A DNA stretch of 64,000 nucleotides from Knufia peltigerae (taxonomy: Eukaryota > Ascomycota > Eurotiomycetes > Chaetothyriales > Trichomeriaceae). Below the pieces are notes generated by a model, which saw only the letters and a list, made by a program, of their open reading frames with translations, was not told the DNA's origin and searched no databases. This document shows positions 41,818-50,326 of the stretch, piece after piece. The stretch lies in contig JAPDRN010000084.1 of the NCBI GenBank assembly GCA_030247855.1, positions 62,001-126,000 on the forward strand, in the 5' to 3' direction. The translations under genes were made by a program, and so were the position numbers. Each line of letters starts with the position of its first letter. The first letter of the stretch is position 1.

Positions 41818-42297
41818 TTACGCCACTGGCAACCCGCGTTCGATCAACCACGCTTTCGCGTCTTCCGCGTCCTGCTCGAACCACGCCTTCGTCGACCCCA
41901 AGCGATACGTGTACCCCCACGCATCCATGTCGGCCATCAGCCGCTCGCTGCCGACACCGGGCAGGTGTCCGGCCAGCACGATCTGCAGGTAGCAGGTGGC
42001 ATCTTCTTCGGGCACCGAATCGGTGGCGTCGGTATGCACCTGCGCGCGCCGCTCCGGCGGCAGCACGATCAGGTGGCAGGCCTCGTGCAGCATCGAATGC
42101 ACCGGCGTGTCATCGCGCACGTACACGTCGCTGGCGATGATGCCGGCCTCGGGCTCGCCCCAGTAACTGCCCGGGATCGGCTCGCCGGCCGCAACGCGGT
42201 GCAGGCGCAGCTCATGTGCCGCGAGCAGGCGCTGCGCATCGGCGAAGGCGATGTCGCCGACGCGGGTAACGTTCGGTTCGGGCGTGGTATCAGTCAT
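41818..42297 (-). CDS. Uncharacterised protein with HExxH motif
   Basis: 159 residues. The centre has HSMLHEACHLIVLP, where H71-E72-x-x-H75 is a zincin-type zinc site, and acidic residues in DSVPEEDATCYLQ about 22 residues later could supply a third ligand. This suggests a small metallopeptidase-like fold; no named family is recognised. The preceding residues mention a conserved-looking GSYWGEPEAGIIASDVYVRDDTP. No signal peptide. It starts 45 bases after the minE stop codon on the same strand, with a GC-rich hairpin between them, and may be partly co-transcribed with the min genes. Confidence 0.75.
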   Translation of the reverse strand: MTDTTPEPNVTRVGDIAFADAQRLLAAHELRLHRVAAGEPIPGSYWGEPEAGIIASDVYVRDDTPVHSMLHEACHLIVLPPERRAQVHTDATDSVPEEDATCYLQIVLAGHLPGVGSERLMADMDAWGYTYRLGSTKAWFEQDAEDAKAWLIERGLPVA

Positions 42298-42310
42298 GCG
42301 GGTCAGGCAG

Positions 42311-42336
42311 CCCCGCCCATGCAGGCACGGGCGGGG
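42311..42336 (-). terminator. GC-rich hairpin after minE
   Basis: CCCCGCCC, ten-base spacer, GGGCGGGG, starting seven bases after the minE stop codon. No T-run follows on the minus strand, so it may attenuate rather than end transcription. Confidence 0.4.
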
Positions 42337-42342
42337 CAGGGG

Positions 42343-42603
42343 TCAGGGTTTGTCCGGGCCTTCAGGCAGCGCCACGGAGATGTCCAGCACGTCGTGCTGG
42401 CCATCCTTGACCAGGTCTACCTTCACTGCATCGACGTCGATGTTCACGTACTTCTTGATCACTTCCAGCAGCTCGCGCTGCAGTAGTGGCAGGTAGTCGG
42501 GACCGCCACGGTGGCTGCGCTCCTGCGCGATGATGATCTGCAGGCGGTTCTTGGCGGTTTCGGCGGTGGTCTTCTTCGCTTTGAGGAAATCAAACAGGCC
42601 CAT
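42343..42603 (-). CDS. minE: Cell division topological specificity factor MinE
   Basis: 86 residues. The N-terminal amphipathic membrane-targeting helix (MGLFDFLKAKKTTAETAKNR) and the MinD-contact strand (RLQIIIAQERSHRG) are followed by the C-terminal dimer domain. MinE displaces MinC and stimulates MinD ATPase, restricting the division inhibitor to the poles. Two bases separate it from minD. Confidence 0.96.
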   Translation of the reverse strand: MGLFDFLKAKKTTAETAKNRLQIIIAQERSHRGGPDYLPLLQRELLEVIKKYVNIDVDAVKVDLVKDGQHDVLDISVALPEGPDKP

Positions 42604-42605
42604 GC

Positions 42606-43415
42606 TTACCCTCCGAACAGCTTGCTGAAGAAGCCCTTCTTCTCGACGTTGGTGAAGCGCATCGGGCGTTCTTCACCGAGGATGCGCGCGACGGCGTCGT
42701 CATAGGCCTGGCCGGCAGCGGATTCGCCATCCAGGATGACCGGCTCGCCCTTGTTGGAGGCATTGAGCACGTCGCCCGATTCGGGGATCACGCCGATCGC
42801 CTTCAGGCCAAGGACCTCCTCGACGTCGGCGATGCTGAGCATCTCGCCGCTTTCCACGCGCACCGGGGTGTAGCGGGTCAGCAGCAGGAAGGCCGGCACG
42901 TCCTGGCCGGATTCGGCCTTGTGGGTCTTCGAATCGAGCAGGCCGATGATGCGGTCCGAGTCGCGTACCGAAGACACTTCCGGGTTCACCACCACCACTG
43001 CGCGGTCGGCGAAGTACATCGCCAGGAAGGCGCCTTTCTCGATGCCTGCCGGGGAGTCGCAGATGATGTACTCGAAGCCGTCGGCGGCCAGGTCCTTCAG
43101 GACCTTGCCTACGCCTTCCTGGGTCAGCGCATCCTTGTCGCGGGTCTGCGAGGCAGCCAGCACGAACAGGTTGTCGAAGCGCTTGTCCTTGATCAGGGCC
43201 TGCTTGAGGGTGGCTTCGCCGTGCACGACATTGACGAAGTCGTACACCACGCGGCGTTCGCAGCCCATGATCAGGTCGAGGTTGCGCAGGCCGACGTCGA
43301 AGTCGATCACCGCCACCTTCTTGCCACGCTTTGCCAGGCCGCAGGCAAGGCTGGCGCTGGAAGTGGTCTTGCCGACGCCGCCTTTGCCGGAGGTGACTAC
43401 GATGATTTCAGCCAA
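42606..43415 (-). CDS. minD: Septum-site ATPase MinD
   Basis: 269 residues. The deviant Walker A motif is SGKGGVGKTTSSASLACGL (residues about 9-27), with a switch region around VIDFDVGLRNLDLIMG and Walker B-like FEYIICDSPAGIEKGA. The C-terminus ends in the amphipathic membrane-binding helix FTNVEKKGFFSKLFGG. MinD recruits MinC to the membrane and oscillates with MinE. It is the third gene of the GNAT-minC-minD-minE series. Confidence 0.97.
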   Translation of the reverse strand: MAEIIVVTSGKGGVGKTTSSASLACGLAKRGKKVAVIDFDVGLRNLDLIMGCERRVVYDFVNVVHGEATLKQALIKDKRFDNLFVLAASQTRDKDALTQEGVGKVLKDLAADGFEYIICDSPAGIEKGAFLAMYFADRAVVVVNPEVSSVRDSDRIIGLLDSKTHKAESGQDVPAFLLLTRYTPVRVESGEMLSIADVEEVLGLKAIGVIPESGDVLNASNKGEPVILDGESAAGQAYDDAVARILGEERPMRFTNVEKKGFFSKLFGG

Positions 43416-43451
43416 AGGACTTCTCCTGATGATTCTGTTTGAGGTGCTGCG

Positions 43452-44264
43452 TCAGTCCAGCGCAGCGATCTTGATCTGGTCCTGTTCCAGCCACACCTGC
43501 ACGGCCTTGCCGCGCAGGGTTTCCGGGACATCGTCCAGCACCTTGTAATGGCCTGCAATGGCGACCAGTTCCGCATGGAAATCACGGCAGAAAATGCGTG
43601 CCGCGGTGTTGCCCTGGGCCCCTGCCAGCGCACGGCCGCGCAGGGTTCCGTAGATATGGATGCTGCCATCGGCGATGACCTCGGCGCCGGCGCCGACGGT
43701 GGCCATCACGGTCAGGTCGCAGTTTTCCGCATACAGCTGCTGGCCCGAACGCACGTTACCCAGCTGCATGCGGCCCGGCTGTGGCGCGGCGGCATCGGCG
43801 GCCTTGCCCATCGGCGTGGCCGGAGCCGGTGCGGAAGCGGCCTTCGCCTCGGCACGCGCGGCACGGCGCGGTTCCGGTGCTGGTGCCGGCGGCGGCGGCG
43901 GCGGGGCAGGCTCTGCTTCGGCGCGCTCGTACTGGGCACGGAACTTGGCAAGCAGTGGCAGGCCAAGCTGCTGCGAGAGCAGGTCGACCGCGCTGGTGCC
44001 ATAGGCCAGTGCCACCGGCAATACGCCGGCACCGCGCAGGCCATCCACCAGCGCCTGCGCCGTCGCCACATCGGGCACCTGGCTGAGGCCGCCGAAGTCC
44101 AGGATCACCGCCGCCCGGCCGAACAGCTTCGGCGCACGGCTCACCCGTTCCTGCATTTCCTGCACGAGGCGTTCAACATCGAGGGTGCGGATGCGCAGGT
44201 TGGCGATGCCCACCTGGCCGATCTTCAGTTCACCGGCCTGTTCGTAATCGAAATTCACCGCCAC
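43452..44264 (-). CDS. minC: Septum-site inhibitor MinC
   Basis: 270 residues from a GTG at 44264 (MAVNFDYEQAGELKIGQVGI), chosen because GGGGA lies seven bases before it; it follows the stop codon of the upstream GNAT gene by two bases. The N-terminal FtsZ-antagonist domain covers about 1-105. A Pro/Ala-rich linker of about 45 residues follows (APPPPPPAPAPEPRRAARAE), then the C-terminal beta-helix (MQLGNVRSGQQLYAENCDLT, then GSIHIYGTLRGRALAGAQGN) that binds MinD. Together with MinD it blocks Z-ring formation away from midcell. Confidence 0.95.
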   Translation of the reverse strand: MAVNFDYEQAGELKIGQVGIANLRIRTLDVERLVQEMQERVSRAPKLFGRAAVILDFGGLSQVPDVATAQALVDGLRGAGVLPVALAYGTSAVDLLSQQLGLPLLAKFRAQYERAEAEPAPPPPPPAPAPEPRRAARAEAKAASAPAPATPMGKAADAAAPQPGRMQLGNVRSGQQLYAENCDLTVMATVGAGAEVIADGSIHIYGTLRGRALAGAQGNTAARIFCRDFHAELVAIAGHYKVLDDVPETLRGKAVQVWLEQDQIKIAALD

Positions 44265-44266
44265 GC

Positions 44267-44863
44267 TCAGGTCCCCGTCGACCGCTGTGCCTGCGCCGGC
44301 AGCTGCCGGTCGCGTGCCCACGCCACATCAGGCAGCTTGCCGCCATAGGTTTCGTTCACCCACGGGAAGCTGCACAGTTCCTTGGCCAGCATGCTGGCCC
44401 GCACGTCCACCTGCGGCATGGTGTTCTGGCCCAGCTCGCGGAAGCCGAAGCTGCCGTGGAAGAGCAGGGCGGCATCGGCACCGTGGTCCAGGAACACCTC
44501 GCAGGTCATCTGCGGGTAGCGCAGCTCGGCGAAGCTCTGTGCGTCGGCATAGAACGCACGGCCGACGCCACCACCGCGACGGCGGCTGGCGACCACGATG
44601 CGGTCGATATAGAAGAAGGGGGAGTTCAGCTGTTGCTTGAACCAGGCGAAATTGCTGCTGTCGTGCTGGCTGTCGCTGCCGAAGCCGATCAAAAAGCCGG
44701 CCAGGTTGCCGTCGCGCTCGGCGACGCGGAAATATTCAGCGGTTGCGTAGAACAGGCGCAGGCGCTCGGCATCCAGGGGAAGGATGGCCAGGCCAGCATT
44801 GTTGTTCAAAGCCAGGACGGAATCGAGCTCGTGCTCGCGCACGTCGCGGATGACAATCGACAT
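44267..44863 (-). CDS. GNAT-family acetyltransferase, first gene of the min operon
   Basis: 198 residues from the ATG at 44863 (MSIVIRDVREHELDSVLALN). Motif A is FFYIDRIVVASRRRGGGVGR (RxxGxGR core at about residues 95-105), with FLDHGADAALLFHGSFGFRE as motif B and a longer C-terminal tail ending in a Gln/Ala-rich stretch. The substrate is unknown. It ends two bases before minC, so it is translationally coupled to the division inhibitor, which makes a role linked to division or cell-wall status possible but unproven. Confidence 0.88.
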   Translation of the reverse strand: MSIVIRDVREHELDSVLALNNNAGLAILPLDAERLRLFYATAEYFRVAERDGNLAGFLIGFGSDSQHDSSNFAWFKQQLNSPFFYIDRIVVASRRRGGGVGRAFYADAQSFAELRYPQMTCEVFLDHGADAALLFHGSFGFRELGQNTMPQVDVRASMLAKELCSFPWVNETYGGKLPDVAWARDRQLPAQAQRSTGT

Positions 44864-45013
44864 TGTGACTCCGTGGGGTAACGCGGTTGGTCCCATGTAC
44901 GGACCCTGCGCATGATTATTGCATGCCCGGGGTGGGCTGCGGCATGAACAGGGGGCCGCGCCGAACATGACTTTATGCCCTTGGGCCCTGACGCGCACAG
45001 GCTACGATGGGCC

Positions 45014-46219
45014 ATGCTGGCCCGACTCAACCACAATGCGATGCTGCGCTACTCCGGGTTGTTCACCTGGGGCACCGTCGGCCTTTGGCTCGCGATCTAC
45101 CTGATCGATCCGGTGTCGCTGACACTGGAGAGCCTGGACGGCGAGGCCGGCTTCCGGATCATTCCCTGGGCCTCGGCCTACCTGGCCTTCGGCTTCGTGT
45201 ACTGGGTGCTGACCCGCTCGTTGGGCGAAAGCCGGCCCGGCTTCTTCGACCATGCCGCGCTGATCCTGCTGACGGCCTGCGCGATCGGCGTGAGCTATTT
45301 CTCCGGCACCGCGCTGGGCAGCATCCTGCTGATGGTGGTGGCCGGCCTGCTGCCTTGGCTGCTGGGCCCGCGCATCGGCGTGGTGTGGCTGGTGACCAGC
45401 AACCTGGCCGTGCTGCCGGTCTACATCCAGCCTCTGGGCTTCCCGCCGGTCATCGCCGTGCTGCAGGCCGTCGGTTACATGGGCTTCTCCAGCTTCGTGT
45501 TCGTGATCGCGCTGGTGGCCCGGCGCCAGGCCGAGGCACGCGAGGAGCAGCGCCGGCTGAATGCCGAGCTGCGCGCTACCCGTGCGCTGTTGGCCGAAAG
45601 CGCCCGGGTGAACGAGCGCACCCGCATTTCGCGTGAACTGCACGACCTGCTGGGCCACCAACTGACCGCGCTGACCCTGAACCTGGAGGTGGCCGGCCAT
45701 CTGGCCGAGGGCCAGGCGCTGGAGCACGTGAAGCGCTCACATGCCTTGGCCAAACTGTTGTTGGGCAACGTACGCGAGGTGGTCAGCCAGCTGCGCGAGA
45801 CCGGTGCCATCGACCTGGCCGCTGCCCTGCGTCCGCTGACCGAGCACGTGCCTTCTTTGGACATCCAGTTGGAGATCGAGGAGCCGCTGAACGTGGAAGA
45901 CCCGCAGCGGGCCCACGTGCTGCTGCGCTGCACCCAGGAGATCATCACCAACACGGTGCGCCACGCCGGCGCCCGCCACCTGTGGTTGCGGGTGTACCGT
46001 GAGGTCCCGGACCAGGTCGTGGTGGAAGCCCGCGACGACGGTGTCGGGGCGGAAACTGTCAATGTGGGCAATGGTTTGCGCGGCATGCGTGAACGCCTGC
46101 AACAATGTGGAGGCCAGCTGCAGGTGGAGACCCGCCCCGGCGAAGGCTTCCGGCTGCGGGCGACGGTACCGGCAACGGTGCTGGCGGCCCTTACCCAGGT
46201 TCCTGAAGGAGTGCGTTGA
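45014..46219 (+). CDS. Membrane sensor histidine kinase (DesK/NarL type)
   Basis: 401 residues. The N-terminal 160 residues carry five to six hydrophobic helices and no large extracytoplasmic domain. A coiled-coil-like helix (ARRQAEAREEQRRLNAELRA) leads into the HisKA_3 dimerisation helix with the phosphoacceptor His210 in ISRELHDLLGHQLTALTLNL. The HATPase_c domain follows with the N box CTQEIITNTVRHAG and G boxes DDGVGAE and GNGLRGMRER. DesK-like sensors respond to membrane state, so envelope or lipid sensing is plausible. The stop codon overlaps the start of the response regulator gene. Confidence 0.92.
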   Translation: MLARLNHNAMLRYSGLFTWGTVGLWLAIYLIDPVSLTLESLDGEAGFRIIPWASAYLAFGFVYWVLTRSLGESRPGFFDHAALILLTACAIGVSYFSGTALGSILLMVVAGLLPWLLGPRIGVVWLVTSNLAVLPVYIQPLGFPPVIAVLQAVGYMGFSSFVFVIALVARRQAEAREEQRRLNAELRATRALLAESARVNERTRISRELHDLLGHQLTALTLNLEVAGHLAEGQALEHVKRSHALAKLLLGNVREVVSQLRETGAIDLAAALRPLTEHVPSLDIQLEIEEPLNVEDPQRAHVLLRCTQEIITNTVRHAGARHLWLRVYREVPDQVVVEARDDGVGAETVNVGNGLRGMRERLQQCGGQLQVETRPGEGFRLRATVPATVLAALTQVPEGVR

Positions 46220-46860
46220 TGATTCGCGTCTGCCTGGTCGACGACCAAACCCTGGTGCGGCAGGGGATCCGCTCGCTGCTGGCGCTTGACGACGGCATCG
46301 AAGTGGTGGCCGAGGCCGCTGATGGCCGCCAGGCGGTCGAGCTGATCCCGCAGATCCGTCCGGACGTGGTCCTGATGGACATGCGCATGCCGGTGATGTC
46401 GGGGCTGGAGGCGCTGCAGGTGCTGTCACGGCAGGAACAGCTGCCGCCGACCATCATCCTGACCACCTTCGACGATGACCAGCTGGTGCTGGCCGGGCTG
46501 AAGGCCGGTGCCAAGGGCTACCTGCTCAAGGATGTGACCCTGGCGCAGCTGGTCGGGGCGATCCGCACGGTGGCCGATGGCGGTTCGCTGGTGCAGCCGG
46601 CGGTGACCCAGCGCCTGCTGTCCGGGCTGGAGCACATGCGCAACGACTTCGTCAGCCTGGACCGCCCCGACCCGCTGACCGACCGTGAAACCGAGATCCT
46701 GCGGCTGATGGCCAGTGGTTTCTCCAACAAGGAGATCGCCAATTCGCTGGGGGTCGCCGAGGGCACGATCAAGAACCATGTGTCCAACATCCTCTCCAAA
46801 CTGGGCGTGCGCGACCGTACGCGTGCGGTATTGAAAGCGTTTGAACTCCAGTTGGTGTGA
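46219..46860 (+). CDS. NarL/LuxR-type response regulator
   Basis: 213 residues; ATG at 46219 shares a base with the kinase stop codon, with GAAGGAG upstream. The receiver domain has the acidic pocket (VCLVDDQ), phosphoacceptor Asp54 in VVLMDMRMPVMSG, Thr in IILTTFDDD and Lys in GYLLKDVTLAQLV. The LuxR-type helix-turn-helix is DPLTDRETEILRLMASGFSN then KEIANSLGVAEGTIKNHVSNILSKLG. It is the partner of the kinase before it. The target genes are not in view. Confidence 0.95.
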   Translation: MIRVCLVDDQTLVRQGIRSLLALDDGIEVVAEAADGRQAVELIPQIRPDVVLMDMRMPVMSGLEALQVLSRQEQLPPTIILTTFDDDQLVLAGLKAGAKGYLLKDVTLAQLVGAIRTVADGGSLVQPAVTQRLLSGLEHMRNDFVSLDRPDPLTDRETEILRLMASGFSNKEIANSLGVAEGTIKNHVSNILSKLGVRDRTRAVLKAFELQLV

Positions 46861-47105
46861 GGAAAATCCTTTAGCGACAAAGACTTGGCATGCAGCCCGG
46901 GCCTGGATTCAGGGTCGCCCCCCAATTGCCCCCTACATGCCGGGTACGCGGATGCGTTACCCTTCGAATTCTTTGTGCATACAAATGCGCCGCCGGCACG
47001 GAAACCGGTGCGCCAATCCCGATAACCAATGCCCGCGAAGCCTGCTAGGATTGGCGCTTCGCTTCAATCAACCCGGCCGTGGGATCGGCCCCGGAGACTC
47101 TCTGA

Positions 47106-48179
47106 ATGACCCGTATTATCGAGTTCCTGATCGCCTTGGGGATCGTGGCTGGCCTGTTCGTCATCATTGGCGTCTGTCTGCCGGGCGAGCGTCACATCAC
47201 CGAAAGCATCGAGACCAACCGCAAGATGACGATCGTGTACGACACGGTCAGCAGTCTGCGCCGCTTCAAGGACTGGAACCCGCTGGTACTGCGCGATCCC
47301 GCCGTTGAACTGAAGCTGTCCGGCCCGGCCTCCGGCGTCGGTGCCACTCTCGACTTCACCTCCAAGGACCTGGGCACCGGTTCCTGGAAGGTGACCGAAG
47401 CCGAAGAGAACAAGCGTGTTGTCATCGCCATCGACGACGCCACCAAGGGTCACGACAAGGTCAGCACCTTCACCCTGGAGCCGACCGGCAAGGGCGGTCG
47501 CAACGTCAAGATCACCCAGGACTACTCGGTGAAGTATGGCTTCGACCTGTTCGGCCGCTACGCAGGTCTGTATGTCAGCCGCCAGATCGGCGATGACATC
47601 AAGATGGGCCTGTCGCGCATGGCGAACATGCTGGCCACCGTGCCGAATGTCGACTACCGCACTGCCGAAGCCCCGCTGACCGATCTGGGTATCGTCGATG
47701 TCCCGGCCGAGGACCTGCTGGTCGTCACCGCTGGCAACGTCGATCGTGGCCAGGAGTCCATCAGCAAGTCCATCAAGGACAACCAGGAGTGGATCAAGCG
47801 CGTGATCGAGGCCAATGGCCTGGAAGCCGCTGGCCCGCTGCGTATCATCACCACCGATTTCGGTGCTGAGAAGTACGCCTTCGACATCGCCCAGCCGGTG
47901 AAGAAGAAGGGTGCCGAAGGCGTGCCGGCCGAACAGCTGACCGTCAAGATCGACGGTGGCGCTCCGGTCAAGTACGTCCGCGTTGCTCCGCACCGCTCGG
48001 CGCATGCGGCCTACACCGGCCACATGGCAGGTCTGGACGTTGCCCGCAGCGCCCTGCGCGCCTGGGCCGTGACCTCGGGCAACGAAGTCATCGACCGTCC
48101 GTACGAAACCTGGAAGGATGGCGTGGACAAGTCGTTCACCCCGGAAGCGACGTACGACATCTACTGGGCCGTCAAGTAA
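47106..48179 (+). CDS. SRPBCC-family protein with N-terminal membrane anchor
   Basis: 357 residues. One membrane helix at residues 5-25 (EFLIALGIVAGLFVIIGVCL) is followed by an SRPBCC/polyketide-cyclase-like domain (about 35-170), with the family pattern YDTVSSLRRFKDWNPLVLRD and GVGATLDFTS. A second domain of about 170 residues resembles a GyrI/effector-binding fold (VKYVRVAPHRSAHAAYTGHM around 285-304). Such proteins bind hydrophobic ligands. GGAG ten bases before the ATG sets the start. The gene is single and ends in a strong terminator. Confidence 0.82.
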   Translation: MTRIIEFLIALGIVAGLFVIIGVCLPGERHITESIETNRKMTIVYDTVSSLRRFKDWNPLVLRDPAVELKLSGPASGVGATLDFTSKDLGTGSWKVTEAEENKRVVIAIDDATKGHDKVSTFTLEPTGKGGRNVKITQDYSVKYGFDLFGRYAGLYVSRQIGDDIKMGLSRMANMLATVPNVDYRTAEAPLTDLGIVDVPAEDLLVVTAGNVDRGQESISKSIKDNQEWIKRVIEANGLEAAGPLRIITTDFGAEKYAFDIAQPVKKKGAEGVPAEQLTVKIDGGAPVKYVRVAPHRSAHAAYTGHMAGLDVARSALRAWAVTSGNEVIDRPYETWKDGVDKSFTPEATYDIYWAVK

Positions 48180-48210
48180 GCCTCGGCTTGCCCATGTAGT
48201 GTTGGACACG

Positions 48211-48243
48211 AAAACGCGCCGCTTCCTGCGGCGCGTTTTTTTT
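48211..48243 (+). terminator. Strong rho-independent terminator
   Basis: AAAACGCGCCGC, five-base loop TTCCT, GCGGCGCGTTTT, with the T-run extending to 48243. It ends the SRPBCC gene and lies 40 bases before the DUF423 start. Confidence 0.95.
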
Positions 48244-48283
48244 CATCCCGAGCCCGGTGTCGGGCATTGCGCAAGGAGCTGTC

Positions 48284-48655
48284 ATGTTCAATTCCGAACG
48301 ACGCGCGCGTAAACCGTCGTTGCTGGCCTGCCTGGGGGCGCTGCTGGCGGCCGCCTCGATCGGTCTGTCCGCCTATGCCGCGCATGGCGTGTCCGATCCG
48401 CTGGCGCAGCAGCACCTGAACATGGCGGCGTTGTACGCCTTTGCCCACGGAGCGGTGCTGGTCGCCCTCGGCCCGCGCGCGCAGGGCGTGATCGCGCATC
48501 TGGCGTTGTACGTGTTGCTGCTGGGCGTGCTGCTGTTCTCTGGCAGCCTGGTGGGCGGAGCGCTGTGGCAGTGGCCGACGCGGCTGGCGCCGGTAGGTGG
48601 CACCACGCTGATGGCCGGGTGGGTACTGCTGGGTATCAATGCATTGCGGCGCTAG
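48284..48655 (+). CDS. DUF423-family small membrane protein
   Basis: 123 residues with four membrane helices. Family landmarks are LGALLAAASIGLSAYAAHGV at residues about 15-34, HLNMAALYAFAHGAVLVAL and VLLLGVLLFSGSLVGGALWQ. AAGGAG precedes the ATG at 48284 by about five bases. DUF423 proteins (YwdK/YgdD-like) are widespread and uncharacterised. Confidence 0.87.
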   Translation: MFNSERRARKPSLLACLGALLAAASIGLSAYAAHGVSDPLAQQHLNMAALYAFAHGAVLVALGPRAQGVIAHLALYVLLLGVLLFSGSLVGGALWQWPTRLAPVGGTTLMAGWVLLGINALRR

Positions 48656-48673
48656 CCGCAACGTCCAAGCACC

Positions 48674-48697
48674 GGTAGCGCCGGGCCACGCCCGGCG
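48674..48697. repeat. GGTAGCGCCGGGCCA-type palindrome
   Basis: GGTAGCGCCGGGCCACGCCCGGCG, same family as 20729-20752 and 54233-54256. Confidence 0.8.
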
Positions 48698-48773
48698 TCA
48701 AGCGCAGCGACCCGCGTCTGCCTTTGCTCTCTTGTTCCATTCCGTGGCGGCCGCACCCGGAAGCTGTCCGTGG

Positions 48774-48873
48774 CCGGGAGGGTGGGCGGCGCAGGGGCGT
48801 AAGCGCCATGGATGGCGCGCCCGAGCTTACATGGACGTACTTGCAGCGGCCCCTGCGCCGCCCACCCTCCCGG
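48774..48873. repeat. 100-base nested palindrome with perfect 25-base arms
   Basis: CCGGGAGGGTGGGCGGCGCA plus GGGGC (48774-48798) is exactly complementary to 48849-48873. Inside the 50-base spacer are GTAAGC...GCTTAC and GCGCCAT-GG-ATGGCGC, so hairpins are nested. It stands alone between the DUF423 gene and the M15 gene; no gene fits in this gap. Confidence 0.9.
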
Positions 48874-48913
48874 TCAGCCCGAGGACCGCAGTCGAGCAGT
48901 CGCCACGAGGGGC

Positions 48914-49723
48914 TCAGCCGTTGGCCGGTTTCCAGCACCAGTGCCACGGTTCGTAGACGATCCCATGCGGGTTGTCGCGTGGATAGCTCAGATGGAACCC
49001 GTGCGCCGCGGCATTGGCCTGCAGCCACGCAAACGCGGCCGTCGCCTCGAAGCTCTCCTCGGCGGGAGCATCCCCCGGTGTGCCGATGTCCAGTGCGTGA
49101 CCACTGTGGTGTTCGCTGAATCCTGGCGCAGCATTGACCTGCAGGATCTGCAGCACACTCTGCCCGCGCGCCAACTTCCGTTCGAAAATGCCGAGCTGAT
49201 ACGCATGGCTGCGGAAGCCGGAGATCGCGTCCAGCGCAATGCCATCCCGTGCGGCATGCAGGCGCATCCGCCGCCAGCCCTGCGCGGCACCGCGGCGCAG
49301 CCACAACGGGCGGGCGAAGCGATCACGTCCGGCGAAGTGCAGCAGGCAGGGCTCGGCCTCCAGCGTCAGCCCGCTGGCGTGCGCATAGCGCTGTGCATCC
49401 AGACCCAGCTGCTGCAGCCGCTGCTGCAGGCCAACCAGCGGCAGCCACTGGTCTTCCAGTGCAGCGCCGAACGGTCGTGACCGTGCGCCATCCAGCAACG
49501 CCAGCGCTTCCTCCACGCCTTGTTCCCGCGGCAGGCGCGGCACCAGCGAGTGCACACCGTGCGCCAGTACTGCCGCCAGGTAGCGGCCATCCTGCTTGCG
49601 CCGCAATACCCATTGCGCGCGGGCCAGCAGGCGGGCGTCGAGATTGCTGCGCGCGCGCAGCAGCGGCGCTGGCCACAGTTCGACGGTCTCGGTGTTGATC
49701 AACAGCGGAGGGGGGCGGTGCAT
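48914..49723 (-). CDS. M15-family metallopeptidase (D-alanyl-D-alanine carboxypeptidase-like)
   Basis: 269 residues. The zinc site follows the family pattern: SEHHSGHALDIG (SxHxxGxAxD, ligands His205 and Asp212) and EPWHWCW near the C-terminus (catalytic Glu258, ligand His261). ISGFRSHAYQLGIFERKL is the third conserved block. VanY-type enzymes trim D-Ala from peptidoglycan peptides. No signal peptide is apparent and the first 150 residues have no clear homologue, so location is uncertain; it may be exported by another route or act on cytoplasmic precursors. It follows the PH-domain gene by nine bases. Confidence 0.88.
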   Translation of the reverse strand: MHRPPPLLINTETVELWPAPLLRARSNLDARLLARAQWVLRRKQDGRYLAAVLAHGVHSLVPRLPREQGVEEALALLDGARSRPFGAALEDQWLPLVGLQQRLQQLGLDAQRYAHASGLTLEAEPCLLHFAGRDRFARPLWLRRGAAQGWRRMRLHAARDGIALDAISGFRSHAYQLGIFERKLARGQSVLQILQVNAAPGFSEHHSGHALDIGTPGDAPAEESFEATAAFAWLQANAAAHGFHLSYPRDNPHGIVYEPWHWCWKPANG

Positions 49724-49732
49724 CGATCCAGC

Positions 49733-50326
49733 TTACTGCCGTGGCGCCGTGGCGGCCACCTTGCGCAGCGCCTCCAGCAACGCCTGCGGGCGCTCCAGGC
49801 TGAGCAGCAGAGTGCTGCCGCCGCGCACTGGAATCACCAGCGTGCGTGCGCGATCGGTGACCAGAGCAAAGCCCTTGCCACCTCCCTGCAGGCGGAAGTG
49901 CCCCGAGTAGAAGCCGGGCATGCTGTAGCCGTTGGTCTTGAAGCGGATGCCGTAGCGGCGATCACGGCCGAGGTCGACCACCTCCGCCTGATCCAGCAGC
50001 AGGTCGGCCACCGGCGTGCGGCGACGGTACAGCGTCGAACGCACGTCCAGTACGTTGTCTGCCAGCTCCACCCGCCGGCGGAAAAACGCCCAGCCCAGGC
50101 CGACGCCCATCACCACGATCACCGCCAGGCTCCATGCCGCGCTGCCGCCCATCAGGAAGAACGGCGGCGACAGCGTGACCTCCATCCAGGGAGCGTCGGT
50201 GCGGCTGTCGTGCAGTTGCGACCAGATGCCGATGCCCAGTACCGCCAGCAGTGGCAGCAGCACCCACAGCACCCGCAGCGAGGAGCTTTCGGCAACGTCG
50301 AACAGGCGTGCATCACTGCCGCTCAT
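49733..50326 (-). CDS. Bacterial PH-domain-like membrane protein
   Basis: 197 residues with two membrane helices (about residues 17-36 and 60-82), then a beta-rich domain typical of bacterial PH-like modules: VELADNVLDVRSTLYRRRTP, GIRFKTNGYSMPGFYSGHFRL, ALVTDRARTLVIPVRGGSTL and a final helix RPQALLEALRKVAA. The function of the family is unknown; membrane tethering of a PH-like fold is common. Its start codon overlaps the stop of the alpha/beta hydrolase gene by four bases. Confidence 0.75.
   Translation of the reverse strand: MSGSDARLFDVAESSSLRVLWVLLPLLAVLGIGIWSQLHDSRTDAPWMEVTLSPPFFLMGGSAAWSLAVIVVMGVGLGWAFFRRRVELADNVLDVRSTLYRRRTPVADLLLDQAEVVDLGRDRRYGIRFKTNGYSMPGFYSGHFRLQGGGKGFALVTDRARTLVIPVRGGSTLLLSLERPQALLEALRKVAATAPRQ

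Noticed and set aside
48656..48913. A small gene between the DUF423 and M15 genes
   Set aside because: Candidate frames here are interrupted by palindromes, and none has a ribosome binding site or a plausible composition.
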